A stretch of 64,000 nt of DNA from Methylorubrum populi (GCA_036946625.1 JAQIIU010000003.1:1127961-1191960); one strand, 5' to 3'; shown: positions 36,944 to 46,235, counted from the stretch's first letter. Translations and numbers: made by a program. Notes: generated by a model not told the origin, from the sequence alone.

Positions 36944-37606
36944 CAGCAGCGGATAGTGCGTGCAGGAGAGGCAGACCACGTCGGTGCGCCGGCCGTCCTC
37001 CGCCGTGACGAAGCAGGGCGCGATCTCGGAAAGGATTTCGGCGTCCGTCACCGGCTCGCCGGCCATCTCGGCCTCGGCGTAGCGCGCGAGGTTCGTCGAG
37101 CCCACCGGCGTCACCGCGCAATCGCCCGCGAAGTTCCGGACGAGGTCGTGGGTGTAGGCCCGGGCCACGGTGCCGGGGGTTGCCAGCAGCGAGACGAGGC
37201 GCGAGCGGGTCAGTGCGGCCGCCGGCTTGATCGGCGGCACCACGCCGACGAAGGGCGTGACGAAGCGCTGGCGCAGGGCCGGCAGCACCACGGTCGAAGC
37301 GGTGTTGCAGGCGATCACCACGAGGTCGGGGGCGTGGAGGGTCAGGAGCCGCTCCGTCACCGCGATCACCCGCGCCACCAATCGGGGCTCGCTCAAGCGC
37401 CCGTAGGGAAAGGCCGCGTCGTCGGCGGCGTAGAGGTAGGCGGCGTCCGGCCGGGCGCGGCGCACCTGCTCCAGCACGGTGAGGCCGCCGAGGCCGGAAT
37501 CGAAGACGAGGATGACCGGCCGAGCGGTCGGGGCGGGCCAAGCCGCCGAAAGGGTCGCCCCTGCCATCAGATCGATCCGCATGACCGTCGCCTCGGGCTC
37601 GCGCAT
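36707..37606 (-). CDS. murI: Glutamate racemase
   Basis: Makes D-glutamate for peptidoglycan. It has 299 residues from the ATG at 37606; the ATG at 37582 has a better ribosome site (CGAGG) and may be the true start. Motifs: VFDSGLGGLTVLEQVRR, FPYGRL, the first catalytic Cys in VVIACNTASTVVLPALR, and the second in VVCLSCTHYPLLLPRF. Its 3' end faces the truncated phosphoesterase gene. Confidence 0.94.
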   Translation of the reverse strand: MREPEATVMRIDLMAGATLSAAWPAPTARPVILVFDSGLGGLTVLEQVRRARPDAAYLYAADDAAFPYGRLSEPRLVARVIAVTERLLTLHAPDLVVIACNTASTVVLPALRQRFVTPFVGVVPPIKPAAALTRSRLVSLLATPGTVARAYTHDLVRNFAGDCAVTPVGSTNLARYAEAEMAGEPVTDAEILSEIAPCFVTAEDGRRTDVVCLSCTHYPLLLPRFERLAPWPVAWIDPAPAIARRVVQLLGERPARAPEAPAARALFTGGAGLNAALGRSLERRGLAETLVEAMPLAVS

Positions 37607-37803
37607 CCGTGGAAACCGTGGGGCGGGAAGTGTCGGGCGCCAGGGTTAAGGACACCTCACTGCGGCTGCAAAAAGGCCGCGCGAAGGACCGCCGACCGGG
37701 CGGGTGCGACAAGGGGTGCGACGAACAGCTTGGCGGCTCCGCATGTTGTCATGGGTGGGTCGGCATCTATTTCCGGCGCGCAACGGAGGAAGAGATTCCG
37801 ACA

Positions 37804-39162
37804 ATGGCAGCCGGCGCAGCAATTCTCACCCATCCCGAGAGCGGCGCGGCCTTTCCGCCGCCCCCGCTCGACGCCCGCCCGATCGACCGGGGCGCCTGGA
37901 TCGCGGCCTTCCGCACCGTGCGCGACGAGACCGAGCGGCGCGCCGCCCCGCTCTCCCCGGAGGATCAGCAGATCCAGTCGATGGAGGATGCGAGCCCGAC
38001 CAAATGGCACCGGGCGCACACGACGTGGTTCTTCGAACAGTTCCTGCTCGGCGCGCACCTGCCCGGCTACCGGGTCTACGACGAGCGCCTGCACTACCTG
38101 TTCAATTCCTACTACGTGCAGGCCGGCCCGCGCCAGCCGCGCTTCATGCGCGGGATGATCACGCGGCCGACCGCGCAGGAGACTGCCGAGTACCGCGCCC
38201 ATGTCGACCGCGCCGTGACGGTGTGGCTGCGCGAGGCCTCCGATGCGGTGCTGGCCCAGGCGCTGCCGATTCTGGAGATCGGGCTCTACCACGAGCAGCA
38301 GCATCAGGAACTGATGCTGACCGACATCCTGCACGCCTTCGCGCAGAACCCGCTCGATCCCGTCTACGACGCCGGCTGGACGATGCCCGCGGCGAAGGCA
38401 TCCTCGGGCAAGGCGGCCTTGAAAAAGGGCATCACCCGGATCGGCCACGACGGGGCGGGCTTCGCCTTCGACAACGAGAGCCCGCGCCACGACGTGCTGA
38501 TGCCGGACGCCGCGATCGACCGCGGCCTCGTCACCAACGGCGACTGGCTCGCCTTCATCGCGGACGGCGGCTACGCACGGGCCGAACTCTGGCTCAACGA
38601 CGGCTGGGTCTGCGTCCAGAGGGAGGCCTGGGAGGCGCCGGGCTACTGGCGGCGCGAGACCGAAGCGCTCTGCGCCGAAGGGGACGCCGATTCGGCGCAA
38701 GAGCGCGCGGCGGCAAGACAGGGCACAGCGGCAAGACAGGGCGCGGCGGCAGGACGGGTCGGCTGGTCGATGATGTCGCCCGCCGGCCGCAGGCCGGTCG
38801 ATCCGGCGGCGCCCGTCACCCATGTCAGCTACTACGAGGCCGACGCCTACGCCCGCTGGGCGGGCCGCGACCTGCCGACGGAGGCCGAGTGGGAGGTCGC
38901 CGCCCGCGAGGGCCTGATCGACGACGCCTTCGGCCTCGTCTGGCAATGGACCCGCAGCGCCTACGGCCCCTATCCGGGCTACCGGCCGGCGGCGGGGGCG
39001 CTCGGCGAGTACAACGGCAAGTTCATGTCGAACCAGGTCGTGCTGCGCGGCTCCTCGGTCGCCACCGCGCAGGGGCATGCGCGGATCGGCTACCGCAACT
39101 TCTTCTACCCGCACCAGCGCTGGCAGTTCACCGGCCTGAGGCTCGCCGACGCGCGGGCCTGA
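37804..39162 (+). CDS. egtB: Ergothioneine synthesis sulfoxide synthase EgtB
   Basis: Iron-dependent enzyme that joins hercynine (trimethylhistidine) to a thiol donor in ergothioneine synthesis. It has 452 residues from the ATG at 37804 with a strong GGAGGAAG. The DinB_2 part has KWHRAHTTWFFEQFLLG and LYHEQQHQELMLTDILHAF (iron His residues). The formylglycine-generating-enzyme-like part has PTEAEWEVAAREG and QWTRSAYGPYPGYRPAAGAL. A low-complexity insert with three 18-bp repeats (38710-38760) lies near residue 303-320. egtD follows after 46 bases. Confidence 0.94.
   Translation: MAAGAAILTHPESGAAFPPPPLDARPIDRGAWIAAFRTVRDETERRAAPLSPEDQQIQSMEDASPTKWHRAHTTWFFEQFLLGAHLPGYRVYDERLHYLFNSYYVQAGPRQPRFMRGMITRPTAQETAEYRAHVDRAVTVWLREASDAVLAQALPILEIGLYHEQQHQELMLTDILHAFAQNPLDPVYDAGWTMPAAKASSGKAALKKGITRIGHDGAGFAFDNESPRHDVLMPDAAIDRGLVTNGDWLAFIADGGYARAELWLNDGWVCVQREAWEAPGYWRRETEALCAEGDADSAQERAAARQGTAARQGAAAGRVGWSMMSPAGRRPVDPAAPVTHVSYYEADAYARWAGRDLPTEAEWEVAAREGLIDDAFGLVWQWTRSAYGPYPGYRPAAGALGEYNGKFMSNQVVLRGSSVATAQGHARIGYRNFFYPHQRWQFTGLRLADARA
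38710..38763 (+). repeat. Three 18-bp tandem units inside egtB
   Basis: GCGGCAAGACAGGGC begins at 38710 and again at 38728; a degenerate third copy begins at 38746. They encode AARQGT, AARQGA and AAGRVG in frame, a local expansion within a loop of the protein. Confidence 0.88.
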
Positions 39163-39208
39163 CCGGCTCTCCCGTCTTCGTTTTCTCCCGTGGTCCCGGA
39201 GCGAACCC

Positions 39209-40186
39209 GTGACGATCGATCCCCGCCTGACGGAATCCAGCCCCGCCGCTCCGATCACGGAGAACGGGCCGTTCCTGGCCGATGTCTGGGACGGGCTCGG
39301 TTCGAGCCCGAAGGCATTGCCCGCCAAGTACTTCTACGACGCGGCCGGATCGGCGCTGTTCGAAAGGATCACCGTCCTGCCGGAATACTATCCGACGCGG
39401 ACCGAACTCGGCATTCTCGACGCGCGCGGTCCCGAGATCGCCGCCCTGCTGCCGGAGGGGGCGGCGCTGGTCGAGTTCGGCAGCGGCTCGACCGCCAAGC
39501 TGCGGCGGCTGCTGCGACACCTGCCGGACCTCTCGGCCTATCTCCCCGTCGATGTCTCGGGCGAGTTCCTGCGGGAGCAGGCCGGCACCCTGCGCGGCGA
39601 CTTCCCCGGCCTCGTCGTCGAGCCGGTGGTGGCCGACTTCACCCGGCCCTTCGCCCTGCCGGACGGCTTCGGCGACCGGGCGCTGGCCGGCTTCTTTCCC
39701 GGCTCGACGATCGGCAATTTCGAGCCGCGCGAGGCGGCCCGCCTCCTCGACGTGTTCGGGCGCATCCTCGGCGCGGGCGCGACGCTGGTGCTCGGCGTCG
39801 ACCTCGTGAAGGACCGCGCCGTGCTGGAGGCGGCCTACGACGACGCGGCCGGCGTCACGGCGGCGTTCAACCGCAACCTGATCACGCGCATCAACCGCGA
39901 GCTCGACGGCGCGATCGACCCGACCGCCTTCGCGCACCGGGCCCTGTTCAACGAGGCGGCCTCGCGCATCGAGATGCACCTCGTCAGCCGCCGGGCGCAG
40001 ATGGTGCGCGTTGCGGGACGCAGCTTCGCCTTCGCGGACGGCGAATCGATCCACACCGAGAACAGCTACAAGTACACGCTCGACGGCTTCCGGGCGCTCG
40101 CCGCCCGCGCCGGCTGGGCCTCGGCCGAGGCCTGGACCGACCGGGACGGGCTGTTCTCCGTCCACGCGCTGCGGCGGGCAGGATAG
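39209..40186 (+). CDS. egtD: L-histidine N(alpha)-methyltransferase EgtD
   Basis: Methylates histidine three times to hercynine, the EgtB substrate. It has 325 residues from GTG 39209. SAM-binding and family motifs are PAKYFYDAAGSALFERIT, PEYYPTRTE, LVEFGSGSTAKLRRLLRHL, FFPGSTIGNFEPREA and HTENSYKYTLDGF. Forms the egtB-egtD pair, the minimal route to ergothioneine precursors; the C-S lyase EgtE is not seen next to it. Confidence 0.95.
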   Translation: MTIDPRLTESSPAAPITENGPFLADVWDGLGSSPKALPAKYFYDAAGSALFERITVLPEYYPTRTELGILDARGPEIAALLPEGAALVEFGSGSTAKLRRLLRHLPDLSAYLPVDVSGEFLREQAGTLRGDFPGLVVEPVVADFTRPFALPDGFGDRALAGFFPGSTIGNFEPREAARLLDVFGRILGAGATLVLGVDLVKDRAVLEAAYDDAAGVTAAFNRNLITRINRELDGAIDPTAFAHRALFNEAASRIEMHLVSRRAQMVRVAGRSFAFADGESIHTENSYKYTLDGFRALAARAGWASAEAWTDRDGLFSVHALRRAG

Positions 40187-40274
40187 GATCGCGGCCCTCC
40201 GCAGGGCGAAGCCGAGACGGTCGGGTATGGATTTCGGATGACGTGAGAGCGTCTTATCCGGTTCGCGCCGCGCA

Positions 40275-40356
40275 CTGGATTGCTTCGGCTTCGCCTCGCA
40301 ATGACGGGGAAGCAGATCGCGACCGTCATTGCGAGCCGTCAGGCGAAGCAATCCAG
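40275..40356. repeat. Dispersed palindromic repeat, copy 2
   Basis: The order of arms is reversed relative to copy 1: CTGGATTGCTTCGGCTTCGC then CTCGCAATGACGG (40275-40307), a short spacer, then CCGTCATTGCGAGCCGTCAG then GCGAAGCAATCCAG (40323-40356). It lies in the 277 bases between convergent egtD and the DUF779 gene, which otherwise hold nothing I can name. Confidence 0.85.
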
Positions 40357-40463
40357 CACCGCGACGGCGCCGGACGAGGCATCCAGCGGTCCGATCCCAT
40401 TCGCCAGTGGGAGCGGCCGAAGTCTCGCCACGACAGCACGCGCCCGAACGGCCGTCCACGGCG

Positions 40464-40904
40464 TCACAGCCGGCAGGCCCCCGACAGCGCCTCGTTCTCG
40501 GCGCTCGTGAACAGCCGCGAGCGGATGTGGAAGCGCTTCTCGCGGCCGTTCTCCAGGGAGAACATGCCGCCGCGGCCGGGCACCACGTCGAGCATGATGT
40601 GGGTGTGCTTCCAGACCTCGAACTGCGAGCGCGAGATGAAGAAATCCGCGCCGCCGACCCGGCCGAGATGCACGTCGCCGTCGCCGGTGATGAAGTCCCC
40701 GACAGGGTAGCACATCGGCGAGGAGCCGTCGCAGCAGCCGCCGGACTGATGGAACATCACCGGGCCGTAGGCGGCCTCGAGTTCCTCGATCAGTTCCAGC
40801 GCCGCCGGCGTCGCGGTCACCCGCAGCGGCGTGCCGGCCTTGTCCGCCTGCCCGGCGGTGACGGGCTCGACCCGCTCGGCGGGGTTGCTCGCGGGCTCGC
40901 TCAT
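40464..40904 (-). CDS. DUF779 family protein
   Basis: Protein of 146 residues from the ATG at 40904 with a good ribosome site (GGGAGAGG). The core reads LELIEELEAAYGPVMFHQSG, GCCDGSSPMCYPVGDFITGD and DVHLGRVGGADFFISRSQFE, with a Cys-Cys pair and a further Cys that could bind metal or an iron-sulfur cluster. DUF779 genes often accompany aldehyde dehydrogenases, but none is adjacent here. Molecular function unknown. It is divergent from nasA. Confidence 0.85.
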   Translation of the reverse strand: MSEPASNPAERVEPVTAGQADKAGTPLRVTATPAALELIEELEAAYGPVMFHQSGGCCDGSSPMCYPVGDFITGDGDVHLGRVGGADFFISRSQFEVWKHTHIMLDVVPGRGGMFSLENGREKRFHIRSRLFTSAENEALSGACRL

Positions 40905-41155
40905 GGTTCGCCTCTCCCTGGTCGTCGTCCTCGGGTTTATCTGAGGCCGGGCCCGCGAATGTCCACGGCGCCGGCCGCCTGCGGGCTTGGACGACAGCGG
41001 ATCGGGCAAGGGCCCGAAGCCTCGACAACGCGGCCGAATGCCCGACGCGACATGGCCTTTCGGCCAGGCCCGGATGGCTCCGGGGGGCGGCCCGACTTTT
41101 GCGACCGCTCGCGAAACGCCAGCGCGACGACAAAAAGATCCGTCGAGGATTCGTG

Positions 41156-43858
41156 ATGTCTCAGCCCGCCTCCGATCTCGCCGCCCCCGCGGTGAAGACG
41201 ACCTGCCCCTATTGCGGCGTCGGCTGCGGCGTGCTCGCCACGCCGGACGGGAAGGGCGGCGTCGCCATCGCGGGCGATCCCGAGCATCCGGCCAATTTCG
41301 GCCGCCTCTGCTCCAAGGGTTCGGCGCTGGGGGAAACGGTCGACCTGCAGGACCGGCTGCTCGCACCGACGATCGACGGTCAGGTGGCGACCTGGGAGGG
41401 CGCGCTCGGAGCCGTGGCCGGCGGCCTGAGGCGAATCGCCGAGCGGCACGGGCCGGACTCGATCGCCTTCTACCTCTCGGGACAGCTCCTGACGGAGGAC
41501 TACTACGTCGCCAACAAGCTGGCGAAGGGCTTTCTGGGCACCCCGCACGTCGACACCAATTCCCGGCTGTGCATGTCCTCGGCCGTGGCGGCACACCGCC
41601 GCGCCTTCGGCTCGGACACGGTGCCCGGCTGCTACGAAGATCTCGACGAGGCCGACCTGATCGTGCTGGTCGGCTCGAACGCCGCGTGGTGCCACCCGAT
41701 CCTGTTCCGCCGCATGATCGACGCGCGCAGGAACCGGGGTACGAAGATCGTCACCGTCGATCCCCGCCGCACCCAGACCGGCGAGGAAGCCGACCTGCAT
41801 CTGGGTCTTGCGCCCGGCAGCGACACCGCCCTGTTCTCCGGCCTGCTCGTGCATCTGGCGGGCACGGACCGGCTCGATCCGCGCTTCATCGAGGCGCACA
41901 CCGCCGGCTTCGAGGGCACCCTGGACCGCGCCCGCCGGATCGCCCCGGACGCCGCCGCCACCGCCCGCGCGACGGGTCTCGCGGAAGCCGACGTGCAGGC
42001 CTTCTTCGAGCTGTTCGCCCGCACGCAGCGCACCGTCACCGCCTTCAGCCAGGGGGTGAACCAGTCGGCCCAGGGGACCGACAAGGGCAACGCCATCATC
42101 AACTGCCACCTCGCCACCGGGCGGATCGGACGGCCCGGCACGGGCCCGCTTTCCCTCACCGGCCAGCCCAACGCCATGGGTGGGCGCGAGGTCGGGGGGC
42201 TTGCCAACATGCTGGCCGCCCACATGCACTTCGCGCCGGAGGAGGTCGATCGGGTCCGCCGCTTCTGGAAGGCGCCCAACATCGTCACCGGCGAGGGCAT
42301 GAAGGCGGTCGCGCTGTTCGAGGCCGTCGAGCGCGGCAGGATCAAGGCGCTGTGGGTGATGGGCACCAACCCCGTGGTTTCGATGCCGCGGGCCGACCGC
42401 ATCCGCGAGGCGATGGCCGGGCTCGATCTCTACGTCGTGTCGGAGGCCGTCGCGACCAGCGACAGCGCCCGCGCCACCGCGAAGAAGACCGTGCTGCTGC
42501 CGGCCCTCGCCTGGGGCGAGAAGGACGGCACGGTGACGAATTCCGAGCGGCGCATCTCGCGCCAGCGCGCCTTCCTCGGAGCACCCGGCGAGGCGCGGGC
42601 GGATTGGGCGATCGTGGGCGACGTCGCCCGCCGCCTCGGCCACGGCGAGGCCTTCGCCTACGGTTCGGCCGTCGACATCTTTCGCGAGCACGCCGCGCTC
42701 TCGGCCTTCGAGAACGACGGCACCCGCGACTTCGACCTCGGTGGGCTCGCCGAGATCGACCGGCGGGCCTACGACGCCCATCCGCCGATGCAGTGGCCGG
42801 TGCCGAAGCGCGGGCCGGACGCGAAGAAGGGCCGCGCCCGGATCTTCGCCGACGGGCGATTCTACACCTTCGACCGGCGCGCCCGCTTCGTCGCGGTGCA
42901 GCCGCCCGCGCTGGCGCAACCCGTGACCGAGGCGCGCCCGCTGGTGCTGAACACCGGCCGCATCCGCGACCACTGGCACACCATGACCCGCACGGGCAAG
43001 AGCCAGCGCCTCTCCGCGCACCGCGCCGTGCCCTTCGTCGAGGTTCATCCCGACGACGCGGCCCGCTACCGCCTGAGCGACGGGGGCTTTGCCCGCGTCA
43101 CCACCGATCTCGGCAGCGCGATCCTCGAAGTGATGGTGACGGAAGGCGTTCTGCCCGGCTCGATCTTCGCGCCGATGCACTGGAGCGACATGACCGCCTC
43201 GAACGGGCGCGCCGCCGCGCTCGCCCGCGGCCTGCCGGACCCGGTCTCGGGCCAGCCCGAGCTGAAGGCGACCCCGGCCTCGGTCGAGGCGGTGGCCTAT
43301 CGCTCCCGCGGCTACCTGCTGACGCGCGGCACGCACGCGGCGCCCGCGGGCTGGTGGTGGGCGCGGGCGACCGTCTCCGGCGGCTCGGGCCTGATCTTCG
43401 CCACGCAGGAGGGCTCGCGGGAGATGGCGCTCGCCGTGCGCGGACTGTTCCCGGGCCACGAACTCGCCGAGTACGTCGACCACGCCCGCGGCCTCTACCG
43501 CTGCGCCGTCACCCGCGAGAACCGGCTCGTCGCGGCGCTGGCCGTGGCACCGGGCGACCGGCGGCCGGAATGGGAGCTCGCCAAGAGCGTCTTCGCCAAG
43601 AGCGTCTTCGCGCAGCCGGAGATCGAGGCGGTCGACCGTCGCACCCTGCTCTCGGGCCGGGCGGCGACCGCCTCGGCCGGCCCGGTGATCTGCGCCTGCC
43701 ACGGCGTCGGGCTCGACGTCATCAACGCCGCCATCGCCGCCGGGGCCGGCTCGGTCGAGGCGGTGGGCGCGGCCTGCAAGGCGGGCACGAATTGCGGCTC
43801 GTGCATCCCCGAGATCCGCAGGCTGCTGCCGCAGGCGCTTGCGCGCAGCGCCGCGTAG
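41156..43858 (+). CDS. nasA: Assimilatory nitrate reductase, catalytic subunit
   Basis: Cytoplasmic molybdenum enzyme reducing nitrate to nitrite. It has 900 residues from the ATG at 41156. The N-terminal [4Fe-4S] motif is CPYCGVGCGV with the fourth Cys in RLCSKGSALGETV. The bis-MGD-binding body shows SGQLLTEDYYVANKLAKGFL, DTNSRLCMSSAVAAHRRAFG, GSNAAWCHPILF, and the molydopterin-dinucleotide domain (LNTGRIRDHWHTMTRTGKS). A C-terminal BFD-like [2Fe-2S] domain has CACHGVG and CKAGTNCGSC. A 15-bp tandem repeat (43580-43609) adds AKSVF near residue 810. Likely under NtrBC control, as cysG follows and ntrBC is in the window. No nitrite reductase or nitrate transporter gene is here. Confidence 0.95.
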   Translation: MSQPASDLAAPAVKTTCPYCGVGCGVLATPDGKGGVAIAGDPEHPANFGRLCSKGSALGETVDLQDRLLAPTIDGQVATWEGALGAVAGGLRRIAERHGPDSIAFYLSGQLLTEDYYVANKLAKGFLGTPHVDTNSRLCMSSAVAAHRRAFGSDTVPGCYEDLDEADLIVLVGSNAAWCHPILFRRMIDARRNRGTKIVTVDPRRTQTGEEADLHLGLAPGSDTALFSGLLVHLAGTDRLDPRFIEAHTAGFEGTLDRARRIAPDAAATARATGLAEADVQAFFELFARTQRTVTAFSQGVNQSAQGTDKGNAIINCHLATGRIGRPGTGPLSLTGQPNAMGGREVGGLANMLAAHMHFAPEEVDRVRRFWKAPNIVTGEGMKAVALFEAVERGRIKALWVMGTNPVVSMPRADRIREAMAGLDLYVVSEAVATSDSARATAKKTVLLPALAWGEKDGTVTNSERRISRQRAFLGAPGEARADWAIVGDVARRLGHGEAFAYGSAVDIFREHAALSAFENDGTRDFDLGGLAEIDRRAYDAHPPMQWPVPKRGPDAKKGRARIFADGRFYTFDRRARFVAVQPPALAQPVTEARPLVLNTGRIRDHWHTMTRTGKSQRLSAHRAVPFVEVHPDDAARYRLSDGGFARVTTDLGSAILEVMVTEGVLPGSIFAPMHWSDMTASNGRAAALARGLPDPVSGQPELKATPASVEAVAYRSRGYLLTRGTHAAPAGWWWARATVSGGSGLIFATQEGSREMALAVRGLFPGHELAEYVDHARGLYRCAVTRENRLVAALAVAPGDRRPEWELAKSVFAKSVFAQPEIEAVDRRTLLSGRAATASAGPVICACHGVGLDVINAAIAAGAGSVEAVGAACKAGTNCGSCIPEIRRLLPQALARSAA
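43580..43609 (+). repeat. Exact 15-bp tandem duplication inside nasA
   Basis: GCCAAGAGCGTCTTC occurs twice in tandem (43580-43594 and 43595-43609), adding the five residues AKSVF in frame just before the C-terminal [2Fe-2S] domain. Confidence 0.95.
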
Positions 43859-43891
43859 GCGCACTTTTGCGGTTCGCCGTCCCCCTCTCAC

Positions 43892-44001
43892 CCTCGTCCT
43901 GAGGTGCTGCGAAGCAGCCTCGAAGGAGAGTTCCAGCAGACCGCGCGATCCCTGGAGGATCCTTCGAGGCCTCCGCTTCGCTCCGGCACCTCAGGATGAG
44001 G
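43892..44001. repeat. Inverted repeat of a second family (CCTCATCCTGAGGTGC type)
   Basis: The outer arms CCTCGTCCTGAGGTGC (43892-43907) and GCACCTCAGGATGAGG (43986-44001) pair almost perfectly, as do inner arms AGCCTCGAAGGA and TCCTTCGAGGC. Fills most of the nasA-cysG gap. I recall closely similar intergenic hairpins in several Rhizobiales, but cannot search. Confidence 0.85.
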
Positions 44002-44044
44002 AAGGCGGTCCGGGATCACGCGTCGAGTTCGCACACGAAAAACC

Positions 44045-45502
44045 ATGAACACGCCCCGCCAACCCCGCGAAACCCGCGCCGGCCTCGAGCCGCTGGCGGT
44101 GCTGCCCGTATTCGTGCCGTTGCAGGACAGGCGGGCGGTGCTGGCCGGCTCCAACGGCGGCGCGCCGTGGAAGGTGAAGCTGCTCGCCGCCGCCGGCGCC
44201 CGGGTCGACGTCTACGCGCCGGCACCGAGCGGGGAATTGCGCGGCGTGCCGGACGAGATCGCCGCGGGCTCCGTGACGCTGCACGAGCGGCGCTGGACAC
44301 CGGAAGACCTGCGGGGCGCAACCTTCGCCATCGGCGCCATGGAGGACGAAGCGGACTGCATCGCCTTCGTCGCGGCGGCCCGCGCGGCGGGCGCCATCGT
44401 CAACGCCGTCGACCGGCCGCATCTGTGCGACGTGAAGTTCGGCGCCATCGTCAACCGCTCGCCGCTGGTCGTCGGCATCTCGACCGAGGGCGCCGCCCCG
44501 GTCTTCGGGCAGACGGTGCGGGCCCGCATCGAGGCGATGCTGCCGCGCGGCTTCAAGCACTGGGTCGCCGCCGCCCGCGACTGGCGCGAGGCGGTCTCGG
44601 CGCGTTTCCACGGGTTTTCGGAGAGGCGCGGCTTCTGGGAGCGCTTCACCGACCGCGCCTTCGCCGAGCCGGACCGCGCGCCGACGGAGACCGACCTCGC
44701 CGACCTGATGGGTCGGACCGAGGCGCTGCCGGTGGGCGGCGCGGTCACCCTGGTGGGCGCCGGCCCCGGCGATGCGGAGCTGCTGACGCTGAAAGCCCTT
44801 CGGGCGCTGCGGAACGCCGACGTGATCCTCTACGACGACCTCGTCGCCCCCGAGATCCTCGACTACGCCCGCCGCGAGGCCCGCACCATGCTGGTGGGCA
44901 AGACCGGCCACGGTCCCTCCTGCCGCCAGGACGACATCAACGCGCTGATGGTCTCGCTGGCGAAGAGCGGCAAGCAGGTGGTGCGCCTGAAATCCGGCGA
45001 CCCGCTGGTGTTCGGCCGGGCCGGCGAGGAGATCGAGGCCTGCGAGGCGGCCGGCATCCCCTGCACCATCGTTCCCGGCGTCAGCGCGGCGCAGGGGGCG
45101 GCAGCCGCCCTCGGCGTGTCCCTGACCCATCGCGACGCGGCCCGGCGCCTGCAATTCGTCACCGGACACGACCGGCGCGGCGCGCTGCCCGAGGATCTGA
45201 ACTGGGGCGCACTGGCCGATGGAAGCGTCACCACCGTGGTCTACATGCCCAAGCGGACGCTGCGCGCCCTGCTGGAGCGGGCGATCGCCGAGGGACTCGC
45301 GCCCGAGACGCCAGCCCTCGTCGTGTTCAACGCGACGCGCGCCAGGCAGGCGACGGTGGCCGGCGCCGCCGCCGACCTCGCCGGGCGGGTCGAGGCCTCG
45401 GGGCTCGAAGGGCCGGCGCTCCTGATGGTCGGCGAGGCCCTGCGACGGCACAATGCCCGCGCGGTGGAACGCGGCACGGAGATCCGGGCCGAAGCCTCCT
45501 GA
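44045..45502 (+). CDS. cysG: Siroheme synthase (uroporphyrinogen-III methyltransferase/precorrin-2 oxidase and ferrochelatase fusion)
   Basis: Makes siroheme, the cofactor of assimilatory nitrite and sulfite reductases. It has 485 residues. The N-terminal CysG domain (FVPLQDRRAVLAGSNGGAPW, FGAIVNRSPLVVGISTEGAA) is followed by the SUMT methyltransferase half: VTLVGAGPGDAELLTLKALR, DVILYDDLVAPEILDYARRE, RLKSGDPLVFGRAGEEIEAC and VPGVSAAQGAAAALGVSLTH. The NAD-binding loop GSNGGAPWK departs from the usual GGGxVAxRK. It follows nasA by 186 bases, separated by an inverted repeat; co-expression fits supply of siroheme to nitrite reductase. Confidence 0.94.
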   Translation: MNTPRQPRETRAGLEPLAVLPVFVPLQDRRAVLAGSNGGAPWKVKLLAAAGARVDVYAPAPSGELRGVPDEIAAGSVTLHERRWTPEDLRGATFAIGAMEDEADCIAFVAAARAAGAIVNAVDRPHLCDVKFGAIVNRSPLVVGISTEGAAPVFGQTVRARIEAMLPRGFKHWVAAARDWREAVSARFHGFSERRGFWERFTDRAFAEPDRAPTETDLADLMGRTEALPVGGAVTLVGAGPGDAELLTLKALRALRNADVILYDDLVAPEILDYARREARTMLVGKTGHGPSCRQDDINALMVSLAKSGKQVVRLKSGDPLVFGRAGEEIEACEAAGIPCTIVPGVSAAQGAAAALGVSLTHRDAARRLQFVTGHDRRGALPEDLNWGALADGSVTTVVYMPKRTLRALLERAIAEGLAPETPALVVFNATRARQATVAGAAADLAGRVEASGLEGPALLMVGEALRRHNARAVERGTEIRAEAS

Positions 45503-45644
45503 AGCCGTGCTCCGCCACGGGCCCGGCAGCCCCGAGCCTCCGTTCGGGACTCGGCGAAGGGGCCGGCATACCGTAAGGCGTGTTCGCGTCCCGCGCCGCC
45601 GCACCCGTCAGGCCGCCCCCGCCGATCCGCCTTTCGAGGACTCC

Positions 45645-46235
45645 ATGCGTTTGTCCCGCAGCGTCATCCTTCCGCTGGCCGCGTTCGTGGCGGGCCTCGT
45701 GACGATCTCCGCCGCCCTGGTGATGACGCTGGTGCCCCAGCCTCCGCAGGGCGGTGCCGGCGGCATCGGCGGCCCCTTCACCCTTGTGAGCCAGGACGGC
45801 AAGACGGTGAGCGAGCGCGACTTCGCCGGGAAGCCCTACCTGATGTTCTTCGGCTTCACCCATTGCCCCGATATCTGCCCGACGACGTTGCAGCAGGTCG
45901 GCGACGTGCTGGCGGCGCTGGGTCCGAAGGCCGACGCGGTGAGGGCCGCCTTCGTCACCGTGGACCCCGAGCGCGATACGCCGGAGATGCTGAAGGCCTA
46001 CCTGTCGAGCTTCGACCCGCGCATCACCGGCCTCACCGGCAGCCCGGAGCAGGTGGCGGCGGCGGTCAAGACCTTCCGCGCCTACGCCAGGAAAGTGCCC
46101 TCGCAAGGCGGCGACTACACCATGGAGCACACCGCGCTGGTCTACCTGATGAACGCCCGCAACGGCTTCGTCGGCGCGGTCAACCTGAACCGACCGGCAG
46201 CGGAGACGGCGGCGGAACTGTCGAAGCGGATCTGA
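45645..46235 (+). CDS. SCO1/SenC-family copper chaperone
   Basis: Membrane-anchored thioredoxin-like protein of 196 residues. The N-terminal hydrophobic anchor is SVILPLAAFVAGLVTISAAL. The copper-binding motif CPDICP lies in FGFTHCPDICPTTLQQVGDV, and the third ligand His is in MEHTALVYLMNARNGFVGAV. It probably delivers copper to cytochrome oxidase in the periplasm; no oxidase genes are adjacent. Start at ATG 45645, with GAGGA upstream. Confidence 0.93.
   Translation: MRLSRSVILPLAAFVAGLVTISAALVMTLVPQPPQGGAGGIGGPFTLVSQDGKTVSERDFAGKPYLMFFGFTHCPDICPTTLQQVGDVLAALGPKADAVRAAFVTVDPERDTPEMLKAYLSSFDPRITGLTGSPEQVAAAVKTFRAYARKVPSQGGDYTMEHTALVYLMNARNGFVGAVNLNRPAAETAAELSKRI

Noticed and set aside
40187-40463. 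tRNA or small RNA gene between egtD and the DUF779 gene
   Set aside because: The structure there is explained by two outward-facing arms of the dispersed repeat; no tRNA-like T-arm or CCA context was found.
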